DNA of 64,000 nt. Origin: Rhipicephalus microplus (Eukaryota > Arthropoda > Arachnida > Ixodida > Ixodidae). The notes under the pieces were generated by a model. That model saw only the letters and a list, made by a program, of their open reading frames with translations. It had not been told where the DNA came from and made no database searches. Position numbers and translations under genes: made by a program. Shown here in pieces: positions 46,395 through 57,600 of this stretch; the stretch's first letter is position 1; each line of letters opens with the position of its first letter. The DNA lies in contig NC_134700.1 of NCBI RefSeq assembly GCF_043290135.1, positions 77,665,000 through 77,728,999 of the forward strand. Reading direction: 5' to 3'.

Positions 46395-47252
46395 CTGCAA
46401 GAAAGCACGATTGATGTCCAGCAACAAGGAAGCTATTGCGCCTTCCGTCATATCACACAAGCTAGAACCCATTTTCTTGTGGAATGGAAATGCATTGATA
46501 TCTTATCCTCTAAGTCACTGTCAGGATGCGATGAAGAATGGGTGGAGAATGGTTTTACAGAGGTGTGCGTGATTTAAAAACCTTTGTGCTAAGTGTAATA
46601 CATTGCAGGTGAAGGCTGCATTGTTTTCCAATGGATCCAAGGCGTTTCAATAGGCTGTCCTCCTGCATCTGTTCCCTCAGAGGTTCAAACGTGCATGCAT
46701 GATACTATTGGCATCATTGTACGTGAAATGCGCCATTCATTCTGTGTGGGATGGAAGAACTTCAATGTCCTGTTCAACTGACTGGCTGCTTATTTCTATC
46801 TAACTAGCAACAAAAAGCACTTTTTTATTCATAGTGATGTTAGGTGAAGTGTACTACCATCTGAGGTGTGTTGATGGATTACTTCGGGACGCACCTAAAC
46901 TATGCATTGCAATGTATGTGTTACAAGAAGAAATATTCAGATATTCTGCATATTTACACTGGACATTTGAGCGTGTTTACAGGGTGGTGCAGTGATGTGG
47001 TATTTGAACTTTTCCCAGTCGTATCGAGTTTGCTGTAGTTCTTGGCTGGCGCGCACGTTCATCACCTTTTGTTCATGTTGTTTGCCAAACAAATGACTTG
47101 AATGGGGGCATTTGTGATGTACACGCAAAATCCGCAGCGCGTGATGTGACAGAACAGAAATACGATGATGATGAGTACGCTAGTGTTTGTGCGAGAACAT
47201 GCCAACATTGTGAGCTTAAGAGATAGAAGAAAAAGCAAAAAGGAGAGTGAAG
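46395..47252. other. No recognised gene; left flank of the hAT insertion
   Basis: Short frames without motifs. The last 8 bases before the hAT (47253-47260, ACCAGACG) are the left target duplication. Confidence 0.4.
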
Positions 47253-47260
47253 ACCAGACG

Positions 47261-47440
47261 CAGTCTTGGGCAGTAACTAGTTACTAGTAATGCATTACCG
47301 GTAACTAGTTACTTTTTTCAGTAACTTGTAACTGTAACAAGTTACTTTTAATTTAGAGAAACTTGTAACTGTAACACTGTTACTTTTTACTGAGTAACTG
47401 TAACGGAAAATACAGTTACAGTTACTTTTGTTTTTGTAAA
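47261..47440 (+). repeat. Left terminal/subterminal repeat region of the hAT
   Basis: TIR of about 12-17 bp, followed by repeated GTAACT, GTTACTTTT and GTAACTGTAAC words in both orientations. Confidence 0.85.
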
Positions 47441-47648
47441 AAAATATCCAACAGCCACACTCGTTAGAGGCCGACGTTAAACGCTTTTCATATTTTCGAA
47501 CTTTTTTTTTACAATATCCTCTCTACCTTTTGACTTTCCACGGCTCCCATCGCAGTTTAAGGGAACAGATCGCTAAAAGGAATATCCTCCCTGCACTAGA
47601 CCGAGTTCGAACTTTACTTGTATACTACATGTCTAAAGGGAAACATAT

Positions 47649-47822
47649 TGCTACCTGTAGGCTGCCACAAACCATAGTGCGAATGCGCGTGTGCGCCCGA
47701 CGAGGAAGATGAGGCTCGCTGGCTGCTCGAGCTCGGAGCCAGACTGGCCAGTGCTGCAACCGCTCTTGCAAATATATTTTTCGAATATATTCGCAATACT
47801 TTGTCTCGTTACTCACGTAACA
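47649..47822 (+). repeat. 5' LTR of gypsy C (174 bp)
   Basis: Begins TGCTACCTGTAGG and ends TCACGTAACA. AAATATATTTTTCG and similar AT-rich sequence near the 3' end may hold promoter elements. Identical to 52623-52796. Confidence 0.97.
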
Positions 47823-47896
47823 TATTTGGTGGAGGTGGAACGATCCCCGTCCTCACCACGCAGCTCCGCAGTGGCCGCATCCTCCAGCTTTCCGCC

Positions 47897-49081
47897 ATGG
47901 CTTCCAGTGACAACGCGTCCGCTTCATCATCTGCGGCTTCTCCGACAACCTTTGTCGCCGTCCAAACACCACGTGATCCCGGGACATTTTCTGCGCAACC
48001 TGGCCTCGACGTCGACAAATGGCTTCGCCTTTATGAACGGGTCAGTCAAACTCACCGTTGGGACCCTACCATGATGCTCGCTAATGTTCTCTTCTACTTG
48101 GACGGAACCCCGCGTGTCTGGTACGAGACAAATGAGTCCGAACTCACCAGCTGGGACACGTTCAAGGAGAAGCTACGTGACATCTTTGGGGACCCGACCG
48201 GTCGCCACGCAGCTGCACGACAGGAGCTGGCTACCCGTGTCCAGTCGCCAACTGAATCGTATGTGTCATACATCCAAGAAGTTCTCGCTCTTTGCCGAAA
48301 AGTGGACGAGGCGATGTCTGAGGCTGAAAAGGTTGGACACGTTTTGAAGGGGATCGCGGACGACGCCTTCAATTTGCTGGTGTACACTAACGTCTCGACC
48401 ATCGACCGTGTAATTCAAGAATGCCGCCGTTTCGAAACAGCAAAAAGCCGTCGGGTGCGCCCTCCTTTTTCTCGGTTGCCAAACACGGCGGCTACGTCCA
48501 CCTGCTCCGATTCTACCGTCACACCGCCCTTTGAGCAGAGTGTAACGCGTATCGTTCGACGGGAACTTGAAGCAGCAAGTCCAGCGCCGCTTCAGCCCAC
48601 TTCTTTCGAACATACGATACCGACAACCCCCGCGATCTCCGTTATTCAGGCGGTCGTACGACAAGAATTCGCCAACCGCGGGTTCCCCGATGCTTGCCCC
48701 ATCTCTTGCCCCTCCTCCAGACCAATTCCCACTAATGCACCTCGACGTGACCCATTTGTTGCTCCACGATCTCGCAACCCGGCGGAATGGCGAACTCCTG
48801 ACGACAAACCGATCTGCTTCCGGTGCCACCGCGTTGGACATGTCTCCCGCTACTGCCGTGCCTCCTGGACGCCGCCACATAGGAGCCAGTTTTTCGCACC
48901 TTATAGCCCATATGAAGATCTTCGCCGGTATTCGTCCAGCCGTACCGCCCCTGCTTTCGACACGTCTAACAGCCGCCTTCCTGCTCGTTCTCCGTCCCCT
49001 CAACGCCGTCGCTCCCCGTCGCCCCAGCCACGCCGCCATCACTCGCCGCCTAACTTTTCATCGTACCCGACGGAAAACTAG
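47897..49081 (+). CDS. Gag of gypsy C, intact (394 aa)
   Basis: The ATG at 47897 sits in CCGCCATGG, a strong eukaryotic start context, 74 bases past the LTR; the open frame extends upstream but has no ATG there. The capsid-like region (KWLRLYERVSQTHRW, LFYLDGTPRVWYETN, HVLKGIADDAFNLL) fills the first 200 residues. One zinc knuckle, CFRCHRVGHVSRYC, is at about 307-320, with a Ser/Arg/Pro-rich tail after it. Gag forms the particle that packages element RNA. The stop TAG at 49079-49081 directly follows the frameshift-like heptamer. Confidence 0.95.
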   Translation: MASSDNASASSSAASPTTFVAVQTPRDPGTFSAQPGLDVDKWLRLYERVSQTHRWDPTMMLANVLFYLDGTPRVWYETNESELTSWDTFKEKLRDIFGDPTGRHAAARQELATRVQSPTESYVSYIQEVLALCRKVDEAMSEAEKVGHVLKGIADDAFNLLVYTNVSTIDRVIQECRRFETAKSRRVRPPFSRLPNTAATSTCSDSTVTPPFEQSVTRIVRRELEAASPAPLQPTSFEHTIPTTPAISVIQAVVRQEFANRGFPDACPISCPSSRPIPTNAPRRDPFVAPRSRNPAEWRTPDDKPICFRCHRVGHVSRYCRASWTPPHRSQFFAPYSPYEDLRRYSSSRTAPAFDTSNSRLPARSPSPQRRRSPSPQPRRHHSPPNFSSYPTEN

Positions 49082-52000
49082 ACAGTGCAGCCCCTGGAGG
49101 TAGTGCTGCATCATCCCTGTCTGAACCAAACCCTCCATTGACGCTTCATACGAACAAAAATCTTGTCGATGTACACGTGGACGGTATTTCTCTGTCGGCA
49201 CTAGTCGATACTGGCGCTCATGTGTCCATAATCAGCGTTCATCTTTGTCGCCGCTTAAGAAAAGTACTCACGCCCCCTGCTACCGAAGCTGTACGTGTGG
49301 CCGATGGCGGCACTGTTCCTGTCATTGGCATGTGTACGGCTCGCATACGCATCGCCGACCGTTACATCCCTGTTCTATTCACGGTGCTCCAGAACTGTCC
49401 TCATGACCTCATCTTAGGGATGGACTTCCTGTCGACCCATTCTGCTCTCATCGACTGTTCCGCTGGTACTCTTTGCTTAGACCTTCCTCTTCAGCCGGAT
49501 ATTCACCCTGAACCTCAACACGGCCTTTCTGCCACAGACTTCCTCCGCTTACCGCCTAAAGCCCTCACATTCACCGAATTTGCCACGACCTCACCCGTAT
49601 TGGATGGGAATTACATCGTCACGCCGATTCCTGATGTCCTACTGGCACGTGACGTCACCGTCCCTCACTGCATCGTAACTGTAGCCTCCAACCGGACCCG
49701 TCTACCCGTCATAAATTTCGGCTTCACAAAGCAAGTCCTCCCTGAAGGCATCCTAATTGCCACGTTGCGGTCCTTAGCCGATGATCACGTCACCACTTTC
49801 GCAGCCGACGCATGCCCCAATTTTCCTTGTCGCCCACTCGATGCCACATGCCTCGACATGTCAATACGTCCCATGATCGACCCTGACCTTCCCCCAGCGC
49901 AATCAGCCGCTCTCGCACGCCTTCTAGCTTCCTACCGTGACATCTTCGACCTTGACGACCGCCCACTCGGCCAAACTTCTCTTGTAAAGCACCGCATCAA
50001 CACCGGTGATGCTGCTCCCATTCACCGTCGACCGTATCGCGTGTCCGCGTCGGAGCGCCAGATTATTCAAGCTGAAGTGAATAAGATGTTAACTAAAGGC
50101 ATTATTGAGCCCTCATCAAGCCCATGGGCGTCACCCGTCGTCCTGGTTAAAAAGAAGGACAACACATGGCGTTTTTGCATCGATTACCGGCATCTAAATC
50201 GAATCACCAAAAAGGACGTGTATCCTTTACCACGTATTGATGACGCCCTCGATTGTCTCCACGGCGCACGCTACTTTTCATCCATCGACCTTCGTTCTGG
50301 TTATTGGCAGATTGCCGTAGACGAGAAAGACCAAGAAAAGACCGCCTTCATCACTCCAGATGGCCTATACCAATTCAAGGTTATGCCCTTCGGTCTATGC
50401 AATGCCCCCGCCACGTTCGAACGTATGATGGACTCTCTGCTACACGGGTTCAAATGGTCAACATGCCTGTGTTACCTAGACGACGTCCTCGTATTTGCAC
50501 CTACGTTTGAGACCCACCTTGAGCGTCTGTCGGCCATTCTCGACGTCTTCCGCAAAGCTGGCCTCCAGTTGAACTCCTCGAAGTGTCACTTCGGCCGCCG
50601 ACAGATTACCGTGCTGGGCCACCTTGTCGATGCTTCTGGTGTGAGACCGGACCCTGAGAAAATTCGTGCCGTCACGAGTTTCCCAGTACCCCAATCCGCC
50701 AAAGATGTCCGGAGCTTTGTGGGACTTTGCTCCTACTTTAGGCGGTTCGTGAAAGATTTTGCGGCAATCGCCCAACCACTTACCGATCTTTTGAAGAAAG
50801 GCGTTCCATTTTCGTGGGGGTCCACTCAAGCTGCCGCCTTCTCTCACCTCATAACACTTTTGACGACGCCCCCTATCCTCGCCCACTTTGACCCATCTGC
50901 CCGAACTGAGGTCCGAACTGATGCCAGTGGTCACGGTATCGGAGCCGTTCTCGCCCAATGCCAACAGGGACACGACCGCGTTATCGCGTATGCTAGCCGC
51001 CTCCTTACACCTGCAGAGCGTAACTATTCGATCACGGAGCGAGAATGCCTTGCTCTTGTCTGGGCGGTCTCAAAATTCCGTCCATATTTATATGGCACTC
51101 ACTTTTCCGTCGTCACCGACCACCACGCGCTCTGCTGGCTTTCATCCTTAAGAGATCCTACAGGTCGACTTGGTCGCTGGGCTCTGCGACTGCAAGAATA
51201 CACCTTTTCTGTGATATACAAGTCTGGACGCCTGCACCAGGACGCCGATTGCCTTTCTCGCTATCCAGTTGACCCATCGGCCACCATACCTGACAACGAC
51301 GCCTGCGTGTGCTCCGTTTCTCAACTGAACCACATAGCCGACGAGCAACGCCGTGATGCAGCCCTACGAGCTATCATTGAGCGCCTCGACTCCTCCCCAT
51401 CGAACCGATCCTATCGCTCGTTCGTACTCCAGAATGGCACATTATACCGGCATAACTTCCATCCAGACGGCCCATCTCTGCTGCTTGCCATACCCAAACA
51501 CCTCCGCTTGGCTGTACTCCACGAACTTCATGACGTTCCTACTGCCGGTCACCTGGGTGTGTCCCGCACATACGACCGGATTCGCCGTCGCTTCTATTGG
51601 CCAGGTCTGGCACGGTCCGTCAGAAGATACGTCGCGGCGTGTGAGGAATGTCAGCGCCGCAAAACACCATCGACGCTTCCGGCTGGGCGCCTTCAACCAC
51701 TCGATATTTCTACGGAACCTTTCTTTCGCGTCGGCTTGGACTTACTCGGCCCTTTTCCTCTGTCTTCTGCTGGCAACAGGTGGATAGCTGTGGCCACAGA
51801 CTACGCCACACGCTACGCAATCACACGCGCCCTTCCAACAAGTTGCGCCACTGACGTCGCCGATTTTCTTCTACACGACGTGATCTTGCAACATGGTGCT
51901 CCACGCCAGCTGCTCACGGACCGAGGCCGCACATTTCTATCGAAAGTCATAGCGGACATCCTACGCTCTTGTGCAACACGCCACAAGCTCACTACGTCGT

Positions 52001-52587
52001 ACCATCCGCAAACAAATGGCCTCACAGAACGCCTGAACCGAACCCTAACTGACATGCTTGCAAAGTACGTTTCCTCAGATCACTCTGACTGGGACATCGC
52101 TTTACCATACGTGACATTTGCCTACAATTCTTCGCGCCACGACACGGCTGGTTACTCCCCTTTTTTCTTGCTGTTCGGCCGCGAACCCACATTACCCCTC
52201 GATACGACGATTCCGTTACCAGCAGCTCCAACTTCACAATATGCTCTGGACGCCATCAGCCGGGCCGCCCACGCACGCGAAACCGCTCGTGCTCGCCTTC
52301 TGACCTCCCAAGCAAACCAACGGCGTCGGTACGACCAACGACACCGCGATGTGCACTTTTCGCCCGGTTCGTTGGTTCTGCTGTGGTCTCCGACCAGGCA
52401 CGTTGGCCTGTCTGACAAGCTGCTCTCTCGGTACACAGGGCCCTACAGAGTGCTTCGTGAGGTGACTCCCGTCACTTATGAAATCACTCCTGCTGCCTCG
52501 CCGTCTTCATCCACCCCTAGGGCCACCGACATCGTACACGTCGCACGCCTGAAGCAGTACCACTCGCCCAATGATCTTGACATCTAG
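49054..52587 (+). CDS. Pol of gypsy C, intact: protease-RT-RNase H-integrase
   Basis: Numbering from codon 49138 (1149 codons to TAG), the retropepsin motif LVDTGA has D24. RT has SPWASPVVLVKKKD, LDLRSGYWQ-like DLRSGYWQIAV, MPFGLCNAPATFERMM and YLDD at 446-449. RNase H has RTDASGHGIGAVLAQ (D595) and TDHHALCWL. Integrase has a zinc-binding HHCC region (ending CEECQRR) and a DD35E core at D868, D928 and E964 (YHPQTNGLTERLNR). A GPY module (RYTGPYRVL) is near 1100; I see no chromodomain. The reading frame has no break. Made as a Gag-Pol fusion by -1 shift, it copies the RNA and integrates the DNA. Confidence 0.95.
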   Translation, partial: LFIVPDGKLDSAAPGGSAASSLSEPNPPLTLHTNKNLVDVHVDGISLSALVDTGAHVSIISVHLCRRLRKVLTPPATEAVRVADGGTVPVIGMCTARIRIADRYIPVLFTVLQNCPHDLILGMDFLSTHSALIDCSAGTLCLDLPLQPDIHPEPQHGLSATDFLRLPPKALTFTEFATTSPVLDGNYIVTPIPDVLLARDVTVPHCIVTVASNRTRLPVINFGFTKQVLPEGILIATLRSLADDHVTTFAADACPNFPCRPLDATCLDMSIRPMIDPDLPPAQSAALARLLASYRDIFDLDDRPLGQTSLVKHRINTGDAAPIHRRPYRVSASERQIIQAEVNKMLTKGIIEPSSSPWASPVVLVKKKDNTWRFCIDYRHLNRITKKDVYPLPRIDDALDCLHGARYFSSIDLRSGYWQIAVDEKDQEKTAFITPDGLYQFKVMPFGLCNAPATFERMMDSLLHGFKWSTCLCYLDDVLVFAPTFETHLERLSAILDVFRKAGLQLNSSKCHFGRRQITVLGHLVDASGVRPDPEKIRAVTSFPVPQSAKDVRSFVGLCSYFRRFVKDFAAIAQPLTDLLKKGVPFSWGSTQAAAFSHLITLLTTPPILAHFDPSARTEVRTDASGHGIGAVLAQCQQGHDRVIAYASRLLTPAERNYSITERECLALVWAVSKFRPYLYGTHFSVVTDHHALCWLSSLRDPTGRLGRWALRLQEYTFSVIYKSGRLHQDADCLSRYPVDPSATIPDNDACVCSVSQLNHIADEQRRDAALRAIIERLDSSPSNRSYRSFVLQNGTLYRHNFHPDGPSLLLAIPKHLRLAVLHELHDVPTAGHLGVSRTYDRIRRRFYWPGLARSVRRYVAACEECQRRKTPSTLPAGRLQPLDISTEPFFRVGLDLLGPFPLSSAGNRWIAVATDYATRYAITRALPTSCATDVADFLLHDVILQHGAPRQLLTDRGRTFLSKVIADILRSCATRHKLTTSYHPQTNGLTERLNRTLTDMLAKYVSSDHSDWDIALPYVTFAYNSSRHDTAGYSPFFLLFGREPTLPLDTTIPLPAAPTSQYALDAISRAAHARETARARLLTSQANQRRRYDQRHRDVHFSPGSLVLLWSPTRHVGLSDKLLSRYTGPYRVLREVTPVTYEITPAASPSSSTPRATDIVHVARLKQYHSPNDLDI
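49072..49078 (+). promoter_or_regulatory. -1 frameshift-like heptamer GGAAAAC at gag stop
   Basis: Gag ends ACG GAA AAC TAG. Pol is in the -1 frame, open from 49054, and its first usable part has no ATG before the protease, so a -1 shift (or another recoding) is required. The same arrangement occurs in elements A and B. Confidence 0.68.
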
Positions 52588-52622
52588 ATGCGCCGAGACG
52601 GCGCCTTTGCCGACGGGGGTTA

Positions 52623-52796
52623 TGCTACCTGTAGGCTGCCACAAACCATAGTGCGAATGCGCGTGTGCGCCCGACGAGGAAGATGAGGCTCGCTGGCTGC
52701 TCGAGCTCGGAGCCAGACTGGCCAGTGCTGCAACCGCTCTTGCAAATATATTTTTCGAATATATTCGCAATACTTTGTCTCGTTACTCACGTAACA
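52623..52796 (+). repeat. 3' LTR of gypsy C (174 bp)
   Basis: Identical to 47649-47822 by eye. Followed by ATAT, the right copy of the target duplication. Confidence 0.97.
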
Positions 52797-52800
52797 ATAT

Positions 52801-54467
52801 TTTACAAATACCAGTCTGGCTGGTTTGAAGCGCAGTGTGTCTGGAGGCTATGTTTATTCGTAAAACTGCATGTCGTAAATCAGACATGTTGCCACTGCAT
52901 ACGTTGCCAAGTTAACATGCCCCCCTCCCCTGTTTTTTTTTGGGGGGGGGGGAGAGGGCAAGGTGAATATTTATATACCCTTTTTGTCACTTGAGCTCCT
53001 GTCCCTTTTCTTGGTATGCTGGTCGAGCATTCCTCCGTCTGAGGCTTCCAGCAAGTCGCGTTTGACAGGTGGCTAGAAAACAGCAGCATAAAACTGCTTA
53101 AAGTCTGAAGCTATCATTTAAAACGTGTTTGTAGCTGATTGTGAAAGCTCTACTTCGAGTTAAAGAGGCTTATGACGAATTCTATTGAGGGAACAGGAGT
53201 AGAGGGGCCGGGCAGTGAGGGGTGGGGAGCAGAGCACTGACAGCAGGACCACTCACCCTGCCAATGGAATGCGGGGCACTCCCAGACGGCAGGTGAACGG
53301 GGTGATGAATGGGGAGACCATGTGGTCAAAACATCCCAAGCCCTGGCATAATCTCTGTGGGGCAGCAGCAAAATGCACATAAAACCTGTCTGCCACACGC
53401 TCTTTGTTATACTAATACCTAGTATGTTTGTGCAAAGACACTTTCGGCAGGCGCCTAGCTGTTATCCTAGCAACCCGTACAAAACAGCGGTGTCAAAGTG
53501 CACATAGCTGCTACCATATCCGCCACACTTGCTGGCTGAAGAAAAATTCAGAAACTGTGACATTCAAGGGCCACGTGACTCGTTGTACTGCGCCTATTCT
53601 GCTTTTCAGGCGAGAGCGCTACAAACTGCTCCTGGCTTCTCTCGGCGATGCAAAAGCACTCTCGCCCTACCAATGGATGACAGTGCTCCTCCACCTGTTC
53701 GACCACTGAAACACGCCGGCTCGGAAGAGAGCACTTTCAGCGTGCTTTTGAGTGCTCCTGCTCTCCCAATGGAATTCGCCATCAGAGGCTTAGAAGCGGT
53801 TTGTGTGCACAACGGATGCAAAGCTCTCCGAACAGGGTCTGATACACCTTGAAGAATCTGGGGAATAGACCCAATGGACGTCATCTTCACTCGTTACACC
53901 CGTTTCCCTCAGCATGCACGTCTCCATGCACTTCTTCTGGGTATCGTTATAATAAACGTCCTGCCGTCGTTCCAGTGCATCAACCACGTGTTCCCTTGCA
54001 TACAACGTTCATTGTGTGTATTCGCTATGTCCAAGGCGTATCAGACCCTGTTCGGAAAGTTAAGTGCACTCTGGCCATACCAATAGTTTTTAAGCCCCGT
54101 CGTCAAGGTACACGAAACTGAAGAACCGCACACGTGCAGATGATCAATCCACACACCTACACACCTGCAGACAATGCCGGAATTGTGAAGAGACTTCGGC
54201 GAAATGGGCAGTAAATTATGAGGAAGGGTGCGAATGCAAACGTTAGTTTAGTCACCCATTCAATGCGTTTGTAGACGGAGCTTGTTGAACACAGCTGGGC
54301 AATAGGGAACTTTGTTATTAATAGTTCAGACGGAGTAAACTATGACAATCATGAATTCACCCAGCTTTTGGAATATCGAACAGATCCGGACATCTATGAA
54401 AGCGCCACATCTGCGATGGCGGACTACTGGTGCCACGAGACGGTAGTACGTCTTTATAAAAATTGAA
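52801..54467. other. hAT interior upstream of the transposase, no gene
   Basis: Holds a T10/G11 run near 52930 and repeated words (CCAATGGAAT and CTCTCGCCCTACCAATGGA-like at 53262, 53663, 53754 and 54077). An inverted repeat pairs 53827-53851 with 54032-54056 at 24 of 25 positions, suggesting a small MITE or fold-back. No open frame shows a motif. Confidence 0.55.
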
Positions 54468-54649
54468 TTGAAGTTTATTTCGTCCTGAAATTCTTACAGG
54501 ATCGGGAGCAGAGGCTAAAGGCTATATAGCCTGACATGGGGCCTCTGCTCCTAAATACAGTTCAGCACGCAGGCCGCTTAATCTGTCGCATTTGTTTTCA
54601 GAAATAAATATATAACACAAGTAACACACAGAAATAAATAAATAACTAG
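54468..54649 (-). mobile_element. LINE 3'-end fragment
   Basis: On the minus strand AGGACGAAATAAACTTCAAT is the terminal segment typical of CR1/L2-type 3' ends, preceded by a CTATATAGCCTTTAGCCTCTG hairpin-like stretch, with (AATA)n-type bases at the other end. It abuts the hAT transposase start. Confidence 0.5.
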
Positions 54650-57600
54650 ATGCGCCGCAGCGAAACGTTGCCGCAGAGGAGCCAGGCACAGCTATACTCC
54701 TCCTGTTTGGAAGTCATGCCTGTCGACTTGGAGCAGCAGTTGCCTTGGCCTTCCTACCGTAAATGTTTTTTCGTGCTGAAGACGACGGCGGTAAATATTA
54801 CGGTGTTGTGCAGCATTTGCAGAAAGGAGTACTCTACTAGCAAGACGTGTTCGTCAAACCTGCGGAAACATCTAGAGGTAAGTTTCACCATTATAAATGT
54901 CGAGATTCCGGTTTTGTGCGTATGTTTCATTGTACGTAATCAATTATGCCGATCAAGTTGAAATTACTGTACTGAACCTAAACTTCCATTGTGCGCAGAA
55001 AAAACATCCAACTGCACTGAAGGAGTTCGACTCCAAGAAGAGAAAAGCCGAGCATGGTCCCACCGTGGCAGACAAAAGACACACGGGCAATAGCTCGACG
55101 CAGACCCTGGAGTCCTGTCTTGCAGCAACTAGTCGACCCAAGGCTCTATCCCAAAGTCGCTTAGACAGGTTAATTGTGAACTTCGTAGTCTCCGACATGC
55201 AGTGCTTTTCAGTCATTGAAAATTAACAGTTCCGGTGCTTGATTAACGCACTGCATCCATCGGCAACGGTGATGAACAGGAAGTCATTGGTCAATCAGAT
55301 CGACATCCTCTGCAGGGAGCAAAAAGCGTCCCTCATCGCCACCTTGGAGAAGGCATCGACGGTCTGCTGCACAGCTGACTGCTGGACAGCCTCAAACAGG
55401 TGAGGCTCTTAGTGTAGGCTATAAACAGCACACTGCACGTTTGCTTTTCACAAGGTCCTAATTTGCGAGGTTCCCTCGATCTCATAAAACAACGTAAGAT
55501 TTGTTCAGAGATTTTGTCCCCCCGTGGATATGGGTGCATTACATGTCACAGGTTGCCGCGAAACGTACTTGCGAAATATTTGCAGAACTGTGTCGCTTCG
55601 TGAAATTCGCAAAATGTAGAGCCCAGGAAAACAGTCATTTATGATATGTTTTGTAAGCCAAATAAGCAAATTCTGTAAGTACAATTAAAAGTTTTAAGCA
55701 GGCGAGTAAGCATAGTATGCATCTTGTGTGGCACAAGGTTTTGTGGTAAACAAAAAAAAAGAAAAAAGAAGACATATGAATTCGAGTAAATCAAGGCTCA
55801 AGAAGCGGATCTAGCTTAAACGCTCATTATGGAAAGCATTGCTGACCTTCCTATCTAGTCAAGGTGGATTCTAAATTATATGAGAATGGTTTGTAAACAT
55901 GCAAAACAGCGCCAGCAACGCAATGCAGCTAGGATATTTGCATCCGCGTAATTGGTGTGGTAGTTGCAAACTTGTGGAGGTCCCTTCCTCCATTCTAATG
56001 ACCAGACTGATATCGCTAGTTTTAAAATTGACCATTCTCTTTTTCTTCTTCGATTTCCATAGAAGCTTCCTGGGTGTGACGGTTCACTACATAGATGAAG
56101 AGTCTTTGGAAAGAAGATCCGCAGCGATTGTGTGCCAGAGGCTCTCAGGTCATCAGACCTACGACGTAATCACGACAGCGCTCCACGCAGTATTTGTGTA
56201 GTACAAAATTCCGGGAAGATATGTGTCGTCATCACGGACAATGGTTCGAACTTTGCGAAAGCCTCCAGGTAGATTAAAGGCTGCTTCCATTGTAATCTCA
56301 TAGTGTACACCGAGGTTGCCTATTTTTATTATCTTATCCTTCCCAAAAAGAAAGTAAGTTAAGCTGCAATTTGACTTCAGCTGCGTTCTTTTTTTATGAT
56401 CGCAATTAATTAATGAGCCTGGCATGCAGCCACCGCTGATCTCACTGACTATGGAGAGTGAGGCGCATGCACTCAACTGTTGCATACTAAGGCACATCTT
56501 GTAACCCTAGAATTTATGACAAACTTCTGCATATCCTTCGCAAATCTAAATAGTCATGTGGTTATTTCGTAGAGTCAGGAATTAAAACACAAATACGTTC
56601 TACAGAGATATTGTACAAAGCCCTGAGACTAGAAAAGACGAGAGGCAAATGCAATGCACACACAATAGAAACTTTACGCTTTGTGTCGTCTCTCGTATTT
56701 CTAAAAGACCTGGATTTCTGTTTTAATAAGATATTTGCAATTTTCTAAAGCCCATTATTGTGCTATAATACATAATAGGACTACTGATCATCGGTGCCAT
56801 GCAATATATTTTTTTTTTCTGTTAGAAGCGTACCACAGATGTAAACCGCCCCCAAAACGTGCTGAGTACGAAACTGCCGAGGAAGCTATATTCCGGCTTT
56901 GTCTGAGAACGTGACCTCCAAATAGATGTTCCGGCCTGTAGTATAGCCCTTGCGAGCTACACAGCTACCAGTTATTTAAGAAGCGCCACGTGCTAACAGA
57001 GCAGAAATTCGCAATTGCAGTAGAGCCTACGCTCCGCAAACTATTGGGTGCATTTATACGTCTGCTTGGGCATAGTCATCGCATTTATCTTTATTTGTTA
57101 ATGGATATTTATTATCCCTTCACTTTTTTTCTTGCTTTTTCAAACAGTTTTATTGTTAAGGGAGTGCTCTGTCCTGTCCCGTATTTTTTCGTCCAGCTGT
57201 TGGCACTTTTACTTCATACTGCTTAACAAATTAGTCAATCAAATTATATGGATGCTGTATAAAAATGTTGAACCTCCACCAGCTCATTTCCGCGCTAACT
57301 TGTTGGAAATTTCCATTTTTCGGGACACAGGGTTTTTGGAGAAGCTGAACGGGACCAATATTTTGTGGCAAATAACATCACGGAGGTACTGGACAGTGGC
57401 TCGAACAAAGATTTCTCTCAAGATATCCACTTGCCACGGCACAGAAGGTGTGCCGCGCACACCCTAAACCTCGTCGCTTCGGTGGATGCCAAAAATGCCT
57501 GCAACAACGGGACCTACCGCGAAATGGCGAGGACCGTTTTCTCAAAACTGAAGACTCTTTGTAGGAAACAAAGCCAGTCTGTGCAGGCAGACGAAGCAAC

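Larger units (their letters stand above)
47649..52796 (+). mobile_element. Ty3/gypsy LTR retrotransposon C, intact and recent
   Basis: Two 174-bp LTRs appear identical base for base. ATAT flanks both ends (47645-47648 and 52797-52800), a 4-bp target duplication. Between them are an uninterrupted gag (47897-49081) and a pol open to 52587, with all catalytic residues that can be checked present. The total is 5148 bp. A G-rich tract, GACGGGGGTTA, precedes the 3' LTR, and TTTGGTGGAGGTGG follows the 5' LTR. This copy looks capable of movement, and identical LTRs imply insertion recent relative to the substitution rate. It sits inside the hAT, upstream of its transposase and in the same direction. 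Confidence 0.97.

Noticed and set aside
48266..49042. Long open frame of 258 codons on the minus strand
   Set aside because: It is antisense to the intact gag of gypsy C, has no motif, and reflects codon bias of the real frame.
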